A stretch of 64,000 nt of DNA from Granulicella pectinivorans (GTDB lineage: Bacteria > Acidobacteriota > Terriglobia > Terriglobales > Acidobacteriaceae): assembly GCF_900114625.1 (NCBI RefSeq), contig NZ_FOZL01000001.1, forward strand, positions 2,542,001 through 2,606,000. The letters run 5' to 3'. A program made the translations under genes and the position numbers. The notes under the pieces are model-generated. The model saw only the letters and a program-made list of their open reading frames with translations. It did not search any database and was not told the DNA's origin. Shown in pieces: positions 17,655 through 25,873 of the stretch (its first letter is position 1; every line of letters starts with the position of its first letter).

Positions 17655-18745
17655 GCGACGGTCATGTGTTGTTTCGCGGTGGAAGCAATCTGCGCGCAAA
17701 CGGCTTCTGTCACCATGGCGGTTGTTGCGTTGCCACCAAGGTCGGCCGTGTGTAAGGCCGGATCCGCCGTGACATGCTCGATCGCCAGCATGACTCGTGC
17801 TGCAGCTTCCAGTTCTCCGAGATGCTCAAGCAACATCACCACAGACCAGAAGGTCCCAACGGGATTGGCGATACCCTTGCCCATAATGTCGAATGCGGAA
17901 CCATGAATCGGTTCGAACATCGAGGGGTAGGCGCGCTCCGGGTTGATGTTGCCGGTGGGCGCGATCCCCATACTGCCTGCCAGTGCTGCGGCGAGATCGC
18001 TCAGGATGTCGGCATGGAGATTGGTTGCAACAATTGTGTCGAGCGAGGCTGGACGATTCACCATACGCGCCGTGGCCGCGTCGACCAACTCCTTCTCCCA
18101 CTTCACATCCGGAAACTCCTTCGCAATTTCAGCAGCGATCTCATCCCACATCACCATGGCGTGGCGCTGCGCGTTGCTTTTGGTAATGACGGTGAGCAGC
18201 TTGCGTGGACGCGATTGCGCCAGTCGAAACGCGTAACGATGGATACGCTCCACGCCAGCGCGCGTCATCAGCGACAAGTCAGTGGCGACTTCGATGGGAT
18301 GTCCCTGATGCATGCGGCCGCCAACGCCGGAATACTCGCCCTCGGTGTTCTCGCGTACGATCACCCAGTTCAGGTCGTGTGCGGCGCATCGCTTGAGCGG
18401 AGCGTCGATGCCCGGAAGGATGCGGGTCGGCCGAACGTTGGCATATTGATCCAGTCCCTGGCAGATCTTCAGCCGCAATCCCCAGAGGGTGACGTGGTCG
18501 GGAATATGCGGATCGCCGGCAGACCCGAAGAGAATCGCATCCTTGTCGAGCAGAGCCTTGAGACCATCGGTGGGCATCATCACGCCGTGCCTACGGTAGT
18601 AGTCTCCACCCCAATCGAAGTTCTCACACTCAAACGCGAAGGTATTCTCTGAGGTGGCAAGGGCTTCTAGAATCCGCTCGCCAGCTGGAATCACTTCTTT
18701 CCCAATGCCGTCGCCTGGAATCGTAGCGATACGATAGGTTTTCAT
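17651..18745 (-). CDS. Tartrate/D-malate dehydrogenase (isopropylmalate dehydrogenase family)
   Basis: A 364-aa cytoplasmic NAD-dependent beta-decarboxylating dehydrogenase. IATIPGDGIGKEVIPAG opens the Rossmann-like domain, VRENTEGEYSGVGGRMHQG is the substrate loop, NLHADILSDLAAALAGSMG gives the metal-binding Asp residues, and FEPIHGSAFDIMGKGIANP is the cofactor region. The VRENTEGEYS form and the WGLRLKICQGLDQYANVRP segment fit tartrate dehydrogenase/D-malate dehydrogenase better than LeuB. It oxidises tartrate or D-malate to oxaloglycolate or pyruvate. The downstream carrier overlaps by 4 bp, so the two form an uptake-and-use operon. Confidence 0.9.
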   Translation of the reverse strand: MKTYRIATIPGDGIGKEVIPAGERILEALATSENTFAFECENFDWGGDYYRRHGVMMPTDGLKALLDKDAILFGSAGDPHIPDHVTLWGLRLKICQGLDQYANVRPTRILPGIDAPLKRCAAHDLNWVIVRENTEGEYSGVGGRMHQGHPIEVATDLSLMTRAGVERIHRYAFRLAQSRPRKLLTVITKSNAQRHAMVMWDEIAAEIAKEFPDVKWEKELVDAATARMVNRPASLDTIVATNLHADILSDLAAALAGSMGIAPTGNINPERAYPSMFEPIHGSAFDIMGKGIANPVGTFWSVVMLLEHLGELEAAARVMLAIEHVTADPALHTADLGGNATTAMVTEAVCAQIASTAKQHMTVA

Positions 18746-18822
18746 AGGGGGTGTCCTTTGGTCGTCGCACGAATTCTATCCGGTTCACGCAACCCGCGGC
18801 TAGCCGATTCCTCACCCCTGTT

Positions 18823-19878
18823 TCAGTGGCCTAGATGCTTGTCGAAGAATGCGGTGATCTCGCCAAAGGCCTCCTTCGTTTCGGGCAAACGGTCGTCCCG
18901 GGAATACTGTGCGTGAGACTGTCCCTCATAGACCTCCAGCTCCGCTTCGACACCCGCCTGACGCAACCTACGGTGTACGCGCACCGTGTTACTCAGCAAC
19001 AGGTCGCGTGTCCCGGTGCTCAAGATCGCTGGCGGAAACCCATGCATGTCGCCGTAAACTGGCGAAAGCAGAGGGTCTTTCAGATCGTGACCATGGGCGT
19101 ATACCGTGGTGGCCGCATCGCAGAATCCGTCTCGCGAGACGAGAACGTTGTCGACCATCTCATTGGTGTAGAAGCTGTCCCCGGTCTTCGTCACGTCGGA
19201 CATTGGAGTTCCGGGCGCAATCGCCCCGGGCATCTTCAATCCCAATTGCTTGGCTCGTAGCATCATCTCCAGCACAAGCGCGCCGCCGGCGGAGGTGCCG
19301 AACACGGCCACGTTCTTGGGGTTGGATGTCTTGAGTGCGGCCTCGTAAACCGTCATTGCATCATCGAGCGCGCTTGGAAAGTAGGCGTCGGGCGGCATCC
19401 GATAGTCCACCGAGATCACCTTGAAATGACCAAGCCCGGCCATCATGATCGCCTCGGGTGTCCCAGCCTCTCCGGGAGAGAGCTCATAGCAACCGCCATG
19501 CACATGGATCAGCAGCTTGTCGCGGTGTTCCGTCGGAATCGCGTCGGGTGTCACGACATACACCTTGACACCATTAATCGTCGAAGGCTTGACCGTGACA
19601 TGAAGCCGCTCGCGCATCGCCGGCAGCGTCTCGATGGTCTTTGCCGCTGCATCGTTTGCCGCCGCTCGCCACTCCCCACCTGTCTTCCAGAGAACGTCCC
19701 AGCCTGTGCGCAGGGGTGCGGCAATCACAGCCTGCATTCCTGGACTGACATCGGTTGGCACGGGCAGGGACTTCGCCGGAACCTGACGAACTGCGAGCGG
19801 TGGACCGCTGGTCTGGGCAATACAGCGGCAGCCGGCCATTGCGAAGAGGACAAGAACAAGCAGCCTGGCGACATTCAT
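18823..19878 (-). CDS. Exported alpha/beta hydrolase (HSL-like esterase)
   Basis: A 351-aa secreted or lipid-anchored esterase-type hydrolase. The signal peptide (VARLLVLVLFAMAGCRCIAQ) ends in a possible lipobox (AMAGC). The oxyanion motif HVHGGCY is the HGG motif of hormone-sensitive-lipase-like enzymes, the nucleophile elbow is GTSAGG, the acid lies in STGTRDLLL and the His in GQSHAQY. The start at 19878 follows an AGGGGAAAC site; the frame extends 15 codons further up without support. It lies 78 bp downstream of nothing obvious and reads in the same direction as the tartrate genes. The substrate is not predictable from sequence. Confidence 0.85.
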   Translation of the reverse strand: MNVARLLVLVLFAMAGCRCIAQTSGPPLAVRQVPAKSLPVPTDVSPGMQAVIAAPLRTGWDVLWKTGGEWRAAANDAAAKTIETLPAMRERLHVTVKPSTINGVKVYVVTPDAIPTEHRDKLLIHVHGGCYELSPGEAGTPEAIMMAGLGHFKVISVDYRMPPDAYFPSALDDAMTVYEAALKTSNPKNVAVFGTSAGGALVLEMMLRAKQLGLKMPGAIAPGTPMSDVTKTGDSFYTNEMVDNVLVSRDGFCDAATTVYAHGHDLKDPLLSPVYGDMHGFPPAILSTGTRDLLLSNTVRVHRRLRQAGVEAELEVYEGQSHAQYSRDDRLPETKEAFGEITAFFDKHLGH

Positions 19879-20175
19879 CGATGAGTTTCCCCTGTGACGG
19901 AAGTAGGATAGCAGCGTTGTCAACAGATATCTTGTCTCGCCACGCTCGGACAGGTAGGGGGTCTACCCTGAAAGTCGATGCAGCTTGTCTTTTTCCATTC
20001 TCGTGGATTTCTGGCAAACAATGAAGATGCCTGAGTGAGCCGACTGAATTCCTCGGACAGGTCGACCACCGAGTTCCTTCATCCGACGTGCGCATCTGGA
20101 TGAAGATGTTCTCCGCCGGTCATCGCTTGAGGTATCGATTTGTTCCGCGGAAAGCCGGTGAGAATAGGCACGTTG

Positions 20176-20628
20176 CTATTTCGACTTCGCGCCGAACGTG
20201 GCAATCTCGGTAAATCGCGCGTAAGCCTCTCCTCCCACCACGATCCAGGCTCCTGCGGTGACCCATACGTGCGCCTCCAGTCCTCCGCCCTCAGTCTTGT
20301 CAACGCCGTAGTGGAGCAGGGAGGAAATTCCGGCGCGCGATAGCATCTGATGAGCCGCCAGACCTTCGTGAAAACATACCGCTCGCCACGGAACGCGCTT
20401 CGCCGCAGCACGAACGGACCACCGTACCCGCCTTGCATAAGTCTGCACGTCGTCGTCCGAGAGCGTGATCTCCCTGGCGTCTGGTCGCATCATGGGAAGG
20501 TAGAGCTTGCCGGGCAGCACATCGAGCGCAAGCCACGCCAGAAACAACCATGCGGACGCTTGCATCGCGAGGGGCAAGTCACGCTTCCGGATGAAGAGGA
20601 TACGAAACCGCTGACGAAGCCCCTTCAT
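20176..20628 (-). CDS. Lasso peptide B2-type leader protease
   Basis: A 150-aa transglutaminase-like cysteine protease of the lasso-peptide B2 family. The hydrophobic helix near residues 24-36 and the core VPWRAVCFHEGLAAHQML place the catalytic Cys at residue 85; the catalytic His is at 120 in LEAHVWV, followed by WIVVGGE. The third catalytic residue is not certain. B2 removes the leader from the precursor peptide once B1 has delivered it. The ATG overlaps the stop of the nucleotidyltransferase gene by 4 bp (ATGA), so the two are coupled. Length and layout are normal for a stand-alone B2. Confidence 0.9.
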   Translation of the reverse strand: MKGLRQRFRILFIRKRDLPLAMQASAWLFLAWLALDVLPGKLYLPMMRPDAREITLSDDDVQTYARRVRWSVRAAAKRVPWRAVCFHEGLAAHQMLSRAGISSLLHYGVDKTEGGGLEAHVWVTAGAWIVVGGEAYARFTEIATFGAKSK

Positions 20629-21836
20629 TCGTGAACCGCCGGGTGGAGTGGTGATGGAGTACGCCTGAATCTGCCGATCAACCAGCGAGGGAGCCGGAGG
20701 AAGGGATGAAGGAAGCGCAGGCTCTTTGGAGTCTTCGCCCAGTCGTCCGGCAACATGAGTTCATTGATCATCTCGTGCCACACGTAGCGCAGCGTACCGC
20801 CGATGAGAAAGTGGGATGCGTGGACGCGTGCCCCCGCGGCACGTTCCGAGGAAGATGCTGGATCGCTATTCTTCGCGATTGCATCGTACGCGACGGCGAC
20901 GAGGCGGCGAGACGTCCAATGATCGGGAGGCATGGATGATGGCAGCGGGATCTCCCAGAGCTTATGACACAGACGAATCGCCTGCTCCGCGGCGCGGCAG
21001 GCTCCGTGGGCTGCAGCCGCATCGAGTACCCGAGCGGCGGCATCCTGAGATCTCGGCAGCATCGCCTGAATGTCGACCAGCCACTTCAGGCGGAACCATC
21101 CATGCATCGCTCCATGCAGAGAGAGGTAGGGAAGCAGCGCGTCGTCGGACAGCGTACGGACGCTCCGGCTTCCACCGAGCGATACGGTTTGTCGATCGCT
21201 CCAAGAACGCGGGTCGAACTGCGCGAGTGCATTGTTCTCGTACATGCGCCAATGCAACTCCGCCTGCATCTTCGTTCGTTCGTGAAAGTACTCGAACTGG
21301 TTGCGGTGCCGCATGTAAATTCGTGTGTGTTTGTCGTCCACCAGGTTTGCGGGCTTCTCTCGGCGATACCCAGCATCGAGCAAGATGGCATGTGCGCGCG
21401 AAACGTCCTGGGGGGAGACTAAGAGGTCATTGTCCTTGCAGTGTCGCAGGGCAAGACTTCCATATGCGAGGATGGCGAGGGATGGTCCCTTGAGGGTCAA
21501 GCATGGTATGCCCTCACGATCAAGCAGAGACGTCAGTCGCGAAGCCTCGCCTGCCGCCCCCATACACTGCCATAGCTGCTTCTCCGAGCGTTGCTTCATC
21601 ACGGCAAGGACGTCTGCCGGGATATGGACCGGGGCAGCGAGGGCGAGGGCGTGATACACCAGTCCCACCACACGATGGCGATCCACCATAAGCAGAAAGC
21701 GCTCCCAGTGGATAGCCTCTTCAAGACATCGATCAAGACGTTCCCGGCAGCTTATGGAATGCGGCCATCGGCAAGCGGCAACCAGGAGTCGAAACTCCGG
21801 GGACAACATGGCTTGCCGGTACGCCTCGTGATACAT
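20625..21836 (-). CDS. Nucleotidyltransferase-family tailoring enzyme of the lasso locus
   Basis: A 403-aa protein of the nucleotidyltransferase family (PF14907-like) that accompanies kinase-type lasso clusters. The catalytic region is LTLKGPSLAILAYGSLALRH and CKDNDLLV, with the paired acidic residues in DNDL, followed by a YRREKP segment and HRNQFEYFHE. The rest is helical. In known clusters such as that of pseudomycoidin, the kinase phosphorylates the C-terminal residue and this type of protein has been linked to added sugar; the exact chemistry here is inference. ATG 21836 is chosen for its GGGGGATAAGAGC site; a TTG start at 21866 is the alternative. It sits between the B1 and B2 genes. 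Confidence 0.85.
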   Translation of the reverse strand: MYHEAYRQAMLSPEFRLLVAACRWPHSISCRERLDRCLEEAIHWERFLLMVDRHRVVGLVYHALALAAPVHIPADVLAVMKQRSEKQLWQCMGAAGEASRLTSLLDREGIPCLTLKGPSLAILAYGSLALRHCKDNDLLVSPQDVSRAHAILLDAGYRREKPANLVDDKHTRIYMRHRNQFEYFHERTKMQAELHWRMYENNALAQFDPRSWSDRQTVSLGGSRSVRTLSDDALLPYLSLHGAMHGWFRLKWLVDIQAMLPRSQDAAARVLDAAAAHGACRAAEQAIRLCHKLWEIPLPSSMPPDHWTSRRLVAVAYDAIAKNSDPASSSERAAGARVHASHFLIGGTLRYVWHEMINELMLPDDWAKTPKSLRFLHPFLRLPRWLIGRFRRTPSPLHPAVHE

Positions 21837-21909
21837 GCTCTTATCCCCCGCGGCCCGCCTGGTCAATGGATTCTCTTTGTCGGATGGAGGACCTATCCGG
21901 TCATCGTGC

Positions 21910-22194
21910 CTATCCGTGCGAATCGATCTGCAACAACTCCAGTGCGCTCAGTCTTTCCAACAGTTGCCGTGTTTCATCGAGGCATGTCGTTGGAGGAACA
22001 TCGAACTCCATGAGGAGCGTTGCGCTGAGACGATCGACAGTCGTGGGCTCTTCGAGAAGTTGCCAGATGCGGCGACCGACCGCGTTCAACGCAAGGTACT
22101 TGCCTCGAACAGGGTCCAACATGATGAGCGAGTCCTGAAACTCGGCGTCAATGGTGTGGCTCACGCGTTGGACCGTCGTATTGCCCGTCAGCAT
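21910..22194 (-). CDS. Lasso peptide B1 / PqqD-like recognition protein
   Basis: A 94-aa stand-alone RiPP recognition element. It has the PqqD layout: three strands with SLIMLDPVRGKYLALN, the motif GRRIWQLLEEP, then helices with the pattern DRLSATLLMEFDV and the C-terminal RQLLERLSALELL. B1 binds the leader of the precursor and delivers it to the B2 protease. AGAGG lies 7 bases before the ATG. It opens the minus-strand operon B1, nucleotidyltransferase, B2 and is divergent from the kinase, with 145 bp between. Confidence 0.92.
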   Translation of the reverse strand: MLTGNTTVQRVSHTIDAEFQDSLIMLDPVRGKYLALNAVGRRIWQLLEEPTTVDRLSATLLMEFDVPPTTCLDETRQLLERLSALELLQIDSHG

Positions 22195-22339
22195 CTGCGA
22201 CCTCTTACCGTCTTCTTCTTGGTCTCCGGGGTTGATTCTGAATCACCGGGTTGAAATTAAGATACATGATCGCTGCATGGAGACAGGGGGAAGTTCTTCG
22301 GTTCTGGGCAAGCCTGTATTCTATGGAGAGATAACGTCC

Positions 22340-23329
22340 ATGCAACTTCGCTATACAGCCTTCGACTTCGACATCCGATCCGAGATTCCTCTTCCGGCTC
22401 GGAGGGTAGCGAACGATGCGCCGCATCTGTCGAAGTTGAGTGTCTTGTATGACGAGACGCTGGGCGAGTGCTCGTGGACTGGCTTCGATTTCCGCATGTC
22501 ACCGTACCTCGAGTTTTCGGTGGTCGACCGCGATCGGTGGATGTTGCGTTGTTTCGATGATGTCTCCGGAAGAGAGGCACGGCTCGAGATCGACGCGAGA
22601 GGAGTCATCCGCGCCTTTTGCCGTGGTGGTTGTCTGCTGGGGGATTTGGGCAGGCTTGTAGTCTACCAGGGGCTTACGGCGCTCGCCTTCCTCAGGGGCT
22701 CTGCGGTGCTTCACGGCTCTATGTTTCATCATGCAGACAGAGGCTTCGCGATCCTGGGTCATAGCGGCGACGGCAAATCGACGACGACGGCGGCCTTGCT
22801 GCGAGCGGGAGCGGGTGTTGTTGCGGAGGAGACGCTTTTGCTGCGAGAAGCGAGGGGCGGGTGGAGCGTCCTTCCAGGCCCGCCGTATCTTTCGCTTGAT
22901 CCGACGCTGATCGCACGGCTCGACGAACGCGAGACGCTCCCGGAGTGGGAGCGGCGTGACGGCAGCGCGGAGGAGAAGGTGCGCTGGCGCTGGCAGATGG
23001 ATGAGGTCGGCCAGCAACCGTTGGAGCCGGCTCCATTGCAGGCTGTGTTTGTGCTGGGACGCAGAGAGCCCGGGCAGTCTGGCTGGAAATCCAGCCAGTT
23101 GGATGTTCCAACTGCGGTGCATGTCTTGAGCCAGCATTGCACCTGGGGCGCGCAACTCCCGCCGGCGTACCGGACTCCCTCGTACCGGGCTGCGATGCAG
23201 ATCGCGACTTCGACGCCGGTCTACCGCCTGACGATGCCGGACTCGCTGGACTGCCTCTTCGAGCAGGCTCCTCGTGTTCTCCGGGGGCTCTGCGAGTTGA
23301 CTCCATGTGGAGCGACCAGCCATGTCTGA
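22340..23329 (+). CDS. HPr-kinase-like lasso peptide kinase
   Basis: A 329-aa kinase related to the C-terminal part of HPr kinase/phosphorylase. The P-loop GHSGDGKSTTTAALL is at about residues 140-154, preceded by SAVLHGSMF, and followed by GAGVVAEET with the acidic metal-binding residues. An N-terminal domain of about 110 residues precedes it, as in the lasso kinases ThcoK and PadeK, which phosphorylate the side chain of the last Ser of their precursor. The candidate precursor here also ends in Ser, which fits. ATG 22340 is chosen for its GGAGAG site; the open frame upstream to 22151 is unsupported. Confidence 0.88.
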   Translation: MQLRYTAFDFDIRSEIPLPARRVANDAPHLSKLSVLYDETLGECSWTGFDFRMSPYLEFSVVDRDRWMLRCFDDVSGREARLEIDARGVIRAFCRGGCLLGDLGRLVVYQGLTALAFLRGSAVLHGSMFHHADRGFAILGHSGDGKSTTTAALLRAGAGVVAEETLLLREARGGWSVLPGPPYLSLDPTLIARLDERETLPEWERRDGSAEEKVRWRWQMDEVGQQPLEPAPLQAVFVLGRREPGQSGWKSSQLDVPTAVHVLSQHCTWGAQLPPAYRTPSYRAAMQIATSTPVYRLTMPDSLDCLFEQAPRVLRGLCELTPCGATSHV

Positions 23330-23488
23330 TCAGCGCTGGCTTCGCAGTTTACGATGCGAGCCAGCATAACTGTGCAGGAAGAAAATGTGCGCTCGGTCAT
23401 GCGGACGGTGGATCACGGCTCGACACACGGGGCTTGGTGCCCATCGGGGAGCTCAATACCGAAGACCATCTGATCTGCCCTGGCCGCC

Positions 23489-25426
23489 TTACACAAAGGA
23501 GGGCCGCCCGGCCTCTACCATCCGAAGAAAACGGCTCATGGCTACGGCTCGCAGAAGGTGCATCCGGTAGTTCGCTGTCGTACGAGCTCCTGGATGCCTA
23601 TCGGTAGGCCATTCTCCGACATACTTGGCGATCCGAGGAACATCGATAAAGTGTTGGGTCAGCGGGGAACGCCGCATCGCATCCAACTCGTTGGCTACAC
23701 CCGTTCGATCGGCATCTAAACGATCCCACCAGTCGGCGGCCTGAAGACCTCGCGCGCGCACCCGATAGAGATCGGAGGGGAGCCGCTCTCCGAAGGCTCT
23801 CCGATGCAGGGCGCAGGTCTGCCCATTCTCAAGATAGTGTTCGGCGGGGATGGAAAGGCAAGCCTCGATCACCCTTCTGTCTCCCAACGGCGAGCGTTCA
23901 TCGACATCCCAGGCCGCCAGGTTGCCCTTCCGCAATGGGCCCGCTTCAGCGGTCATCTCAAATACGGCGATCTTTCTGCCCAGCCCGTCAGCCTGAATGG
24001 ACCGGCCAAGGGCCTCCGTCCGGAGAAGCAGCTCCCACTCCCTCATCCTGTCCGGATGAACCGCGCCGAAACAGTCATAGTCCGGAGCTCGACGAGTGTG
24101 GGCTTCAACCCACCTCCAGGCACCCGGAGGAAGCAGCGCGCGAGCCGCCAAACCAACCGCGCCACGCGGTCGAAGGCGATGCTGGCGTACCAGAGCCAGG
24201 ACCTCCTGCCCCGCCCGCAGTAGATGGCCTCGCCGCGCCAGATCCATGGGGGCATCCAGACCTGGATGGCTGACCGTCATGTTGCCCGGCACGCCGTCTA
24301 GCAGAATGGCAATTCCCCTGCGTTGCGCCTCCTGGTTGATCGCGGTGAGCCACGTCTGGTTGCATGGGCTCGCTCGCGGTCTACCGAGCAGAGCCTCGCC
24401 GGGCATCGATTCCGCCAGAGGCGAGACATGCATCGGCGGCCGGATCACAAGATGTTCCATCTCCGGATAAAACGCCGCTGTTTGGGAGGCTAACCCGCTC
24501 TCATCCTCCATCCGGTCTCGCCGCTCCTCTCCAGCAAATCCTGGGTAAGGCGCTGCCGTCACGCCAATCAAGCGGCGGTTGCTGGCTCTTAAGATACGGG
24601 CTGCGGTCGCGGTTACCAGGGTGCTGTCCATACCCCCGCTCAGTTGACTCATGACCTCGCCCTCTCCCCGAAGCTGCGCGGCGACGGCGCGGTCGAATGC
24701 CTCGCGTACCGATTCCGCACTCTGCTCTCGCGTTTGTCTCCTAGTCGCAATCTCCTCGGGCCGCCAATATCTCACGCGCGTGAGCGCACCCGCCGCAAAG
24801 GTAAAGACATGACCTGGAAGGACTGAGCGAATATCCCGGAAGAACGTCCTTTCGGTCGCAATGGACATTGGGATCAAGGTCTCCGATACGCGCTCTTCAT
24901 CGACCGCATAGGGAATCTCGGGTAACGCGTGCAATCCGCAGGGCATGGATGCGAACGCGACACAGCCCTCGCTCTGGTGGAAGTAAAGAGGCCTCATGCC
25001 AAGAGGATCGCGAACCAGATGCATACGGCGGAGATGGGCATCCCAAAGAGCAATGGCGAAGACCCCGGTGAGACGGTCGACCGCCCCGAGATCCCAGCGC
25101 TCAATCGCCTGCAGAAGGAGCGCTGAGTCGGACAACCTCGCGGCCTGACCCGCCCCGATGCCAAGTGCGTCGGTCAACTCCGGGCGGTTGTCCAACCGGA
25201 TATCCGCGACGAGGGTATATCGTCCGTTGCGGCTTGAGGCCGGTTGTTGATCGAAAGCATCCTCTGGAAGGAGTCGTCGGAGGTCGCGGCCGAGGGCGAC
25301 CGAACCGCTCACCCAGCATTCTGGCCTCCCGCCTCCAAACGGCTTCAGCCCTCGTAACATACTTTTGCAGTGCGAGAGAGCCGAAGGACTTCCGTCAGAA
25401 CAACAAGAACCAGCGATAGCCGACAT
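23489..25426 (-). CDS. Lasso cyclase (asparagine-synthase-like C protein)
   Basis: A 645-aa ATP-dependent macrolactam synthetase of the asparagine-synthase-B-like family. The N-terminal glutaminase-like domain (about 1-215) starts MSAIAGS, so the catalytic Cys normally at position 2 is Ser and the glutaminase should be dead, which fits a cyclase that takes the peptide amine rather than ammonia. RDPLGMRPLYF is the usual end of that domain. The synthetase domain has the PPi loop SGGMDST (263-269), with later acidic motifs DGVPGN and the region AWDVDERSPLGDRRV. It is read against the precursor, with 204 bp between the two starts. The ribosome site is weak. Confidence 0.92.
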   Translation of the reverse strand: MSAIAGSCCSDGSPSALSHCKSMLRGLKPFGGGRPECWVSGSVALGRDLRRLLPEDAFDQQPASSRNGRYTLVADIRLDNRPELTDALGIGAGQAARLSDSALLLQAIERWDLGAVDRLTGVFAIALWDAHLRRMHLVRDPLGMRPLYFHQSEGCVAFASMPCGLHALPEIPYAVDEERVSETLIPMSIATERTFFRDIRSVLPGHVFTFAAGALTRVRYWRPEEIATRRQTREQSAESVREAFDRAVAAQLRGEGEVMSQLSGGMDSTLVTATAARILRASNRRLIGVTAAPYPGFAGEERRDRMEDESGLASQTAAFYPEMEHLVIRPPMHVSPLAESMPGEALLGRPRASPCNQTWLTAINQEAQRRGIAILLDGVPGNMTVSHPGLDAPMDLARRGHLLRAGQEVLALVRQHRLRPRGAVGLAARALLPPGAWRWVEAHTRRAPDYDCFGAVHPDRMREWELLLRTEALGRSIQADGLGRKIAVFEMTAEAGPLRKGNLAAWDVDERSPLGDRRVIEACLSIPAEHYLENGQTCALHRRAFGERLPSDLYRVRARGLQAADWWDRLDADRTGVANELDAMRRSPLTQHFIDVPRIAKYVGEWPTDRHPGARTTANYRMHLLRAVAMSRFLRMVEAGRPSFV

Positions 25427-25575
25427 ATCAAAAAGTGTAATCCCAACAGCAATGCGGGGGGCACAACCTGCGTATGTTCAGCTGAATACGGTATGGCATT
25501 TGGTCTCGGTAAGGCTGACCATGCAAGCGTACCAAACCACTCCCAAAACGCACGGTTGCTCCTCCATCCTCAAAG

Positions 25576-25603
25576 TTTGGCAGGTTCAATGGACGTGCTA
25601 TCT
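25576..25603 (+). promoter_or_regulatory. Putative promoter of the precursor gene
   Basis: A TTGGCA -35 box (25576-25581), a 16-bp spacer and a TATCTT -10 box (25598-25603) lie 28 bp before the precursor ATG. The fit is reasonable but by eye only. Confidence 0.45.
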
Positions 25604-25630
25604 TATAGCTCTAATACCGAAGAGGTTTTT

Positions 25631-25795
25631 ATGAATCAGACAGATCACCTTGAATCGACAGACGGTCAGACTTTCACCGGAAGCAAGCGCACATGGTCGA
25701 CGCCGCATATTGAGGAGCGAGACCTCGCAACCGCTGAAACTAGCCAACAGATCAACCGGTTTAACTCCAACGATCACACTACCTTTTACTCCTAG
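25631..25795 (+). CDS. Candidate lasso peptide precursor (A gene)
   Basis: A 54-aa peptide behind AAGAGG, between the divergent cyclase and the recognition-domain methyltransferase. The leader is rich in polar and acidic residues (NQTDHLESTDGQTFTGSK) and carries WSTPHIEERDL, which resembles the aromatic-xx-Pro-x-hydrophobic motif (YxxPxL) that B1 proteins bind. The C-terminal part is TSQQINRFNSNDHTTFYS and ends in Ser, the residue that lasso kinases phosphorylate. The core has no clear Gly1, and Asp falls at residue 8 or 9 only if the core begins at Ile or Gln (INRFNSND or QINRFNSND), which does not place Thr at -2. The function is therefore likely but the ring register is unsettled. Confidence 0.65.
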   Translation: MNQTDHLESTDGQTFTGSKRTWSTPHIEERDLATAETSQQINRFNSNDHTTFYS

Positions 25796-25873
25796 CGTGC
25801 ATGTTTCTTGCGGCCAGCGGTGTTCGCAGTCAATGAATGTCTTCGACAAGCCTCTTGCGTTGTGGAGGGGGCG

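Noticed and set aside
17774..18652. 292-aa plus-strand frame across the tartrate dehydrogenase
   Set aside because: Antisense of a gene with full family motifs.
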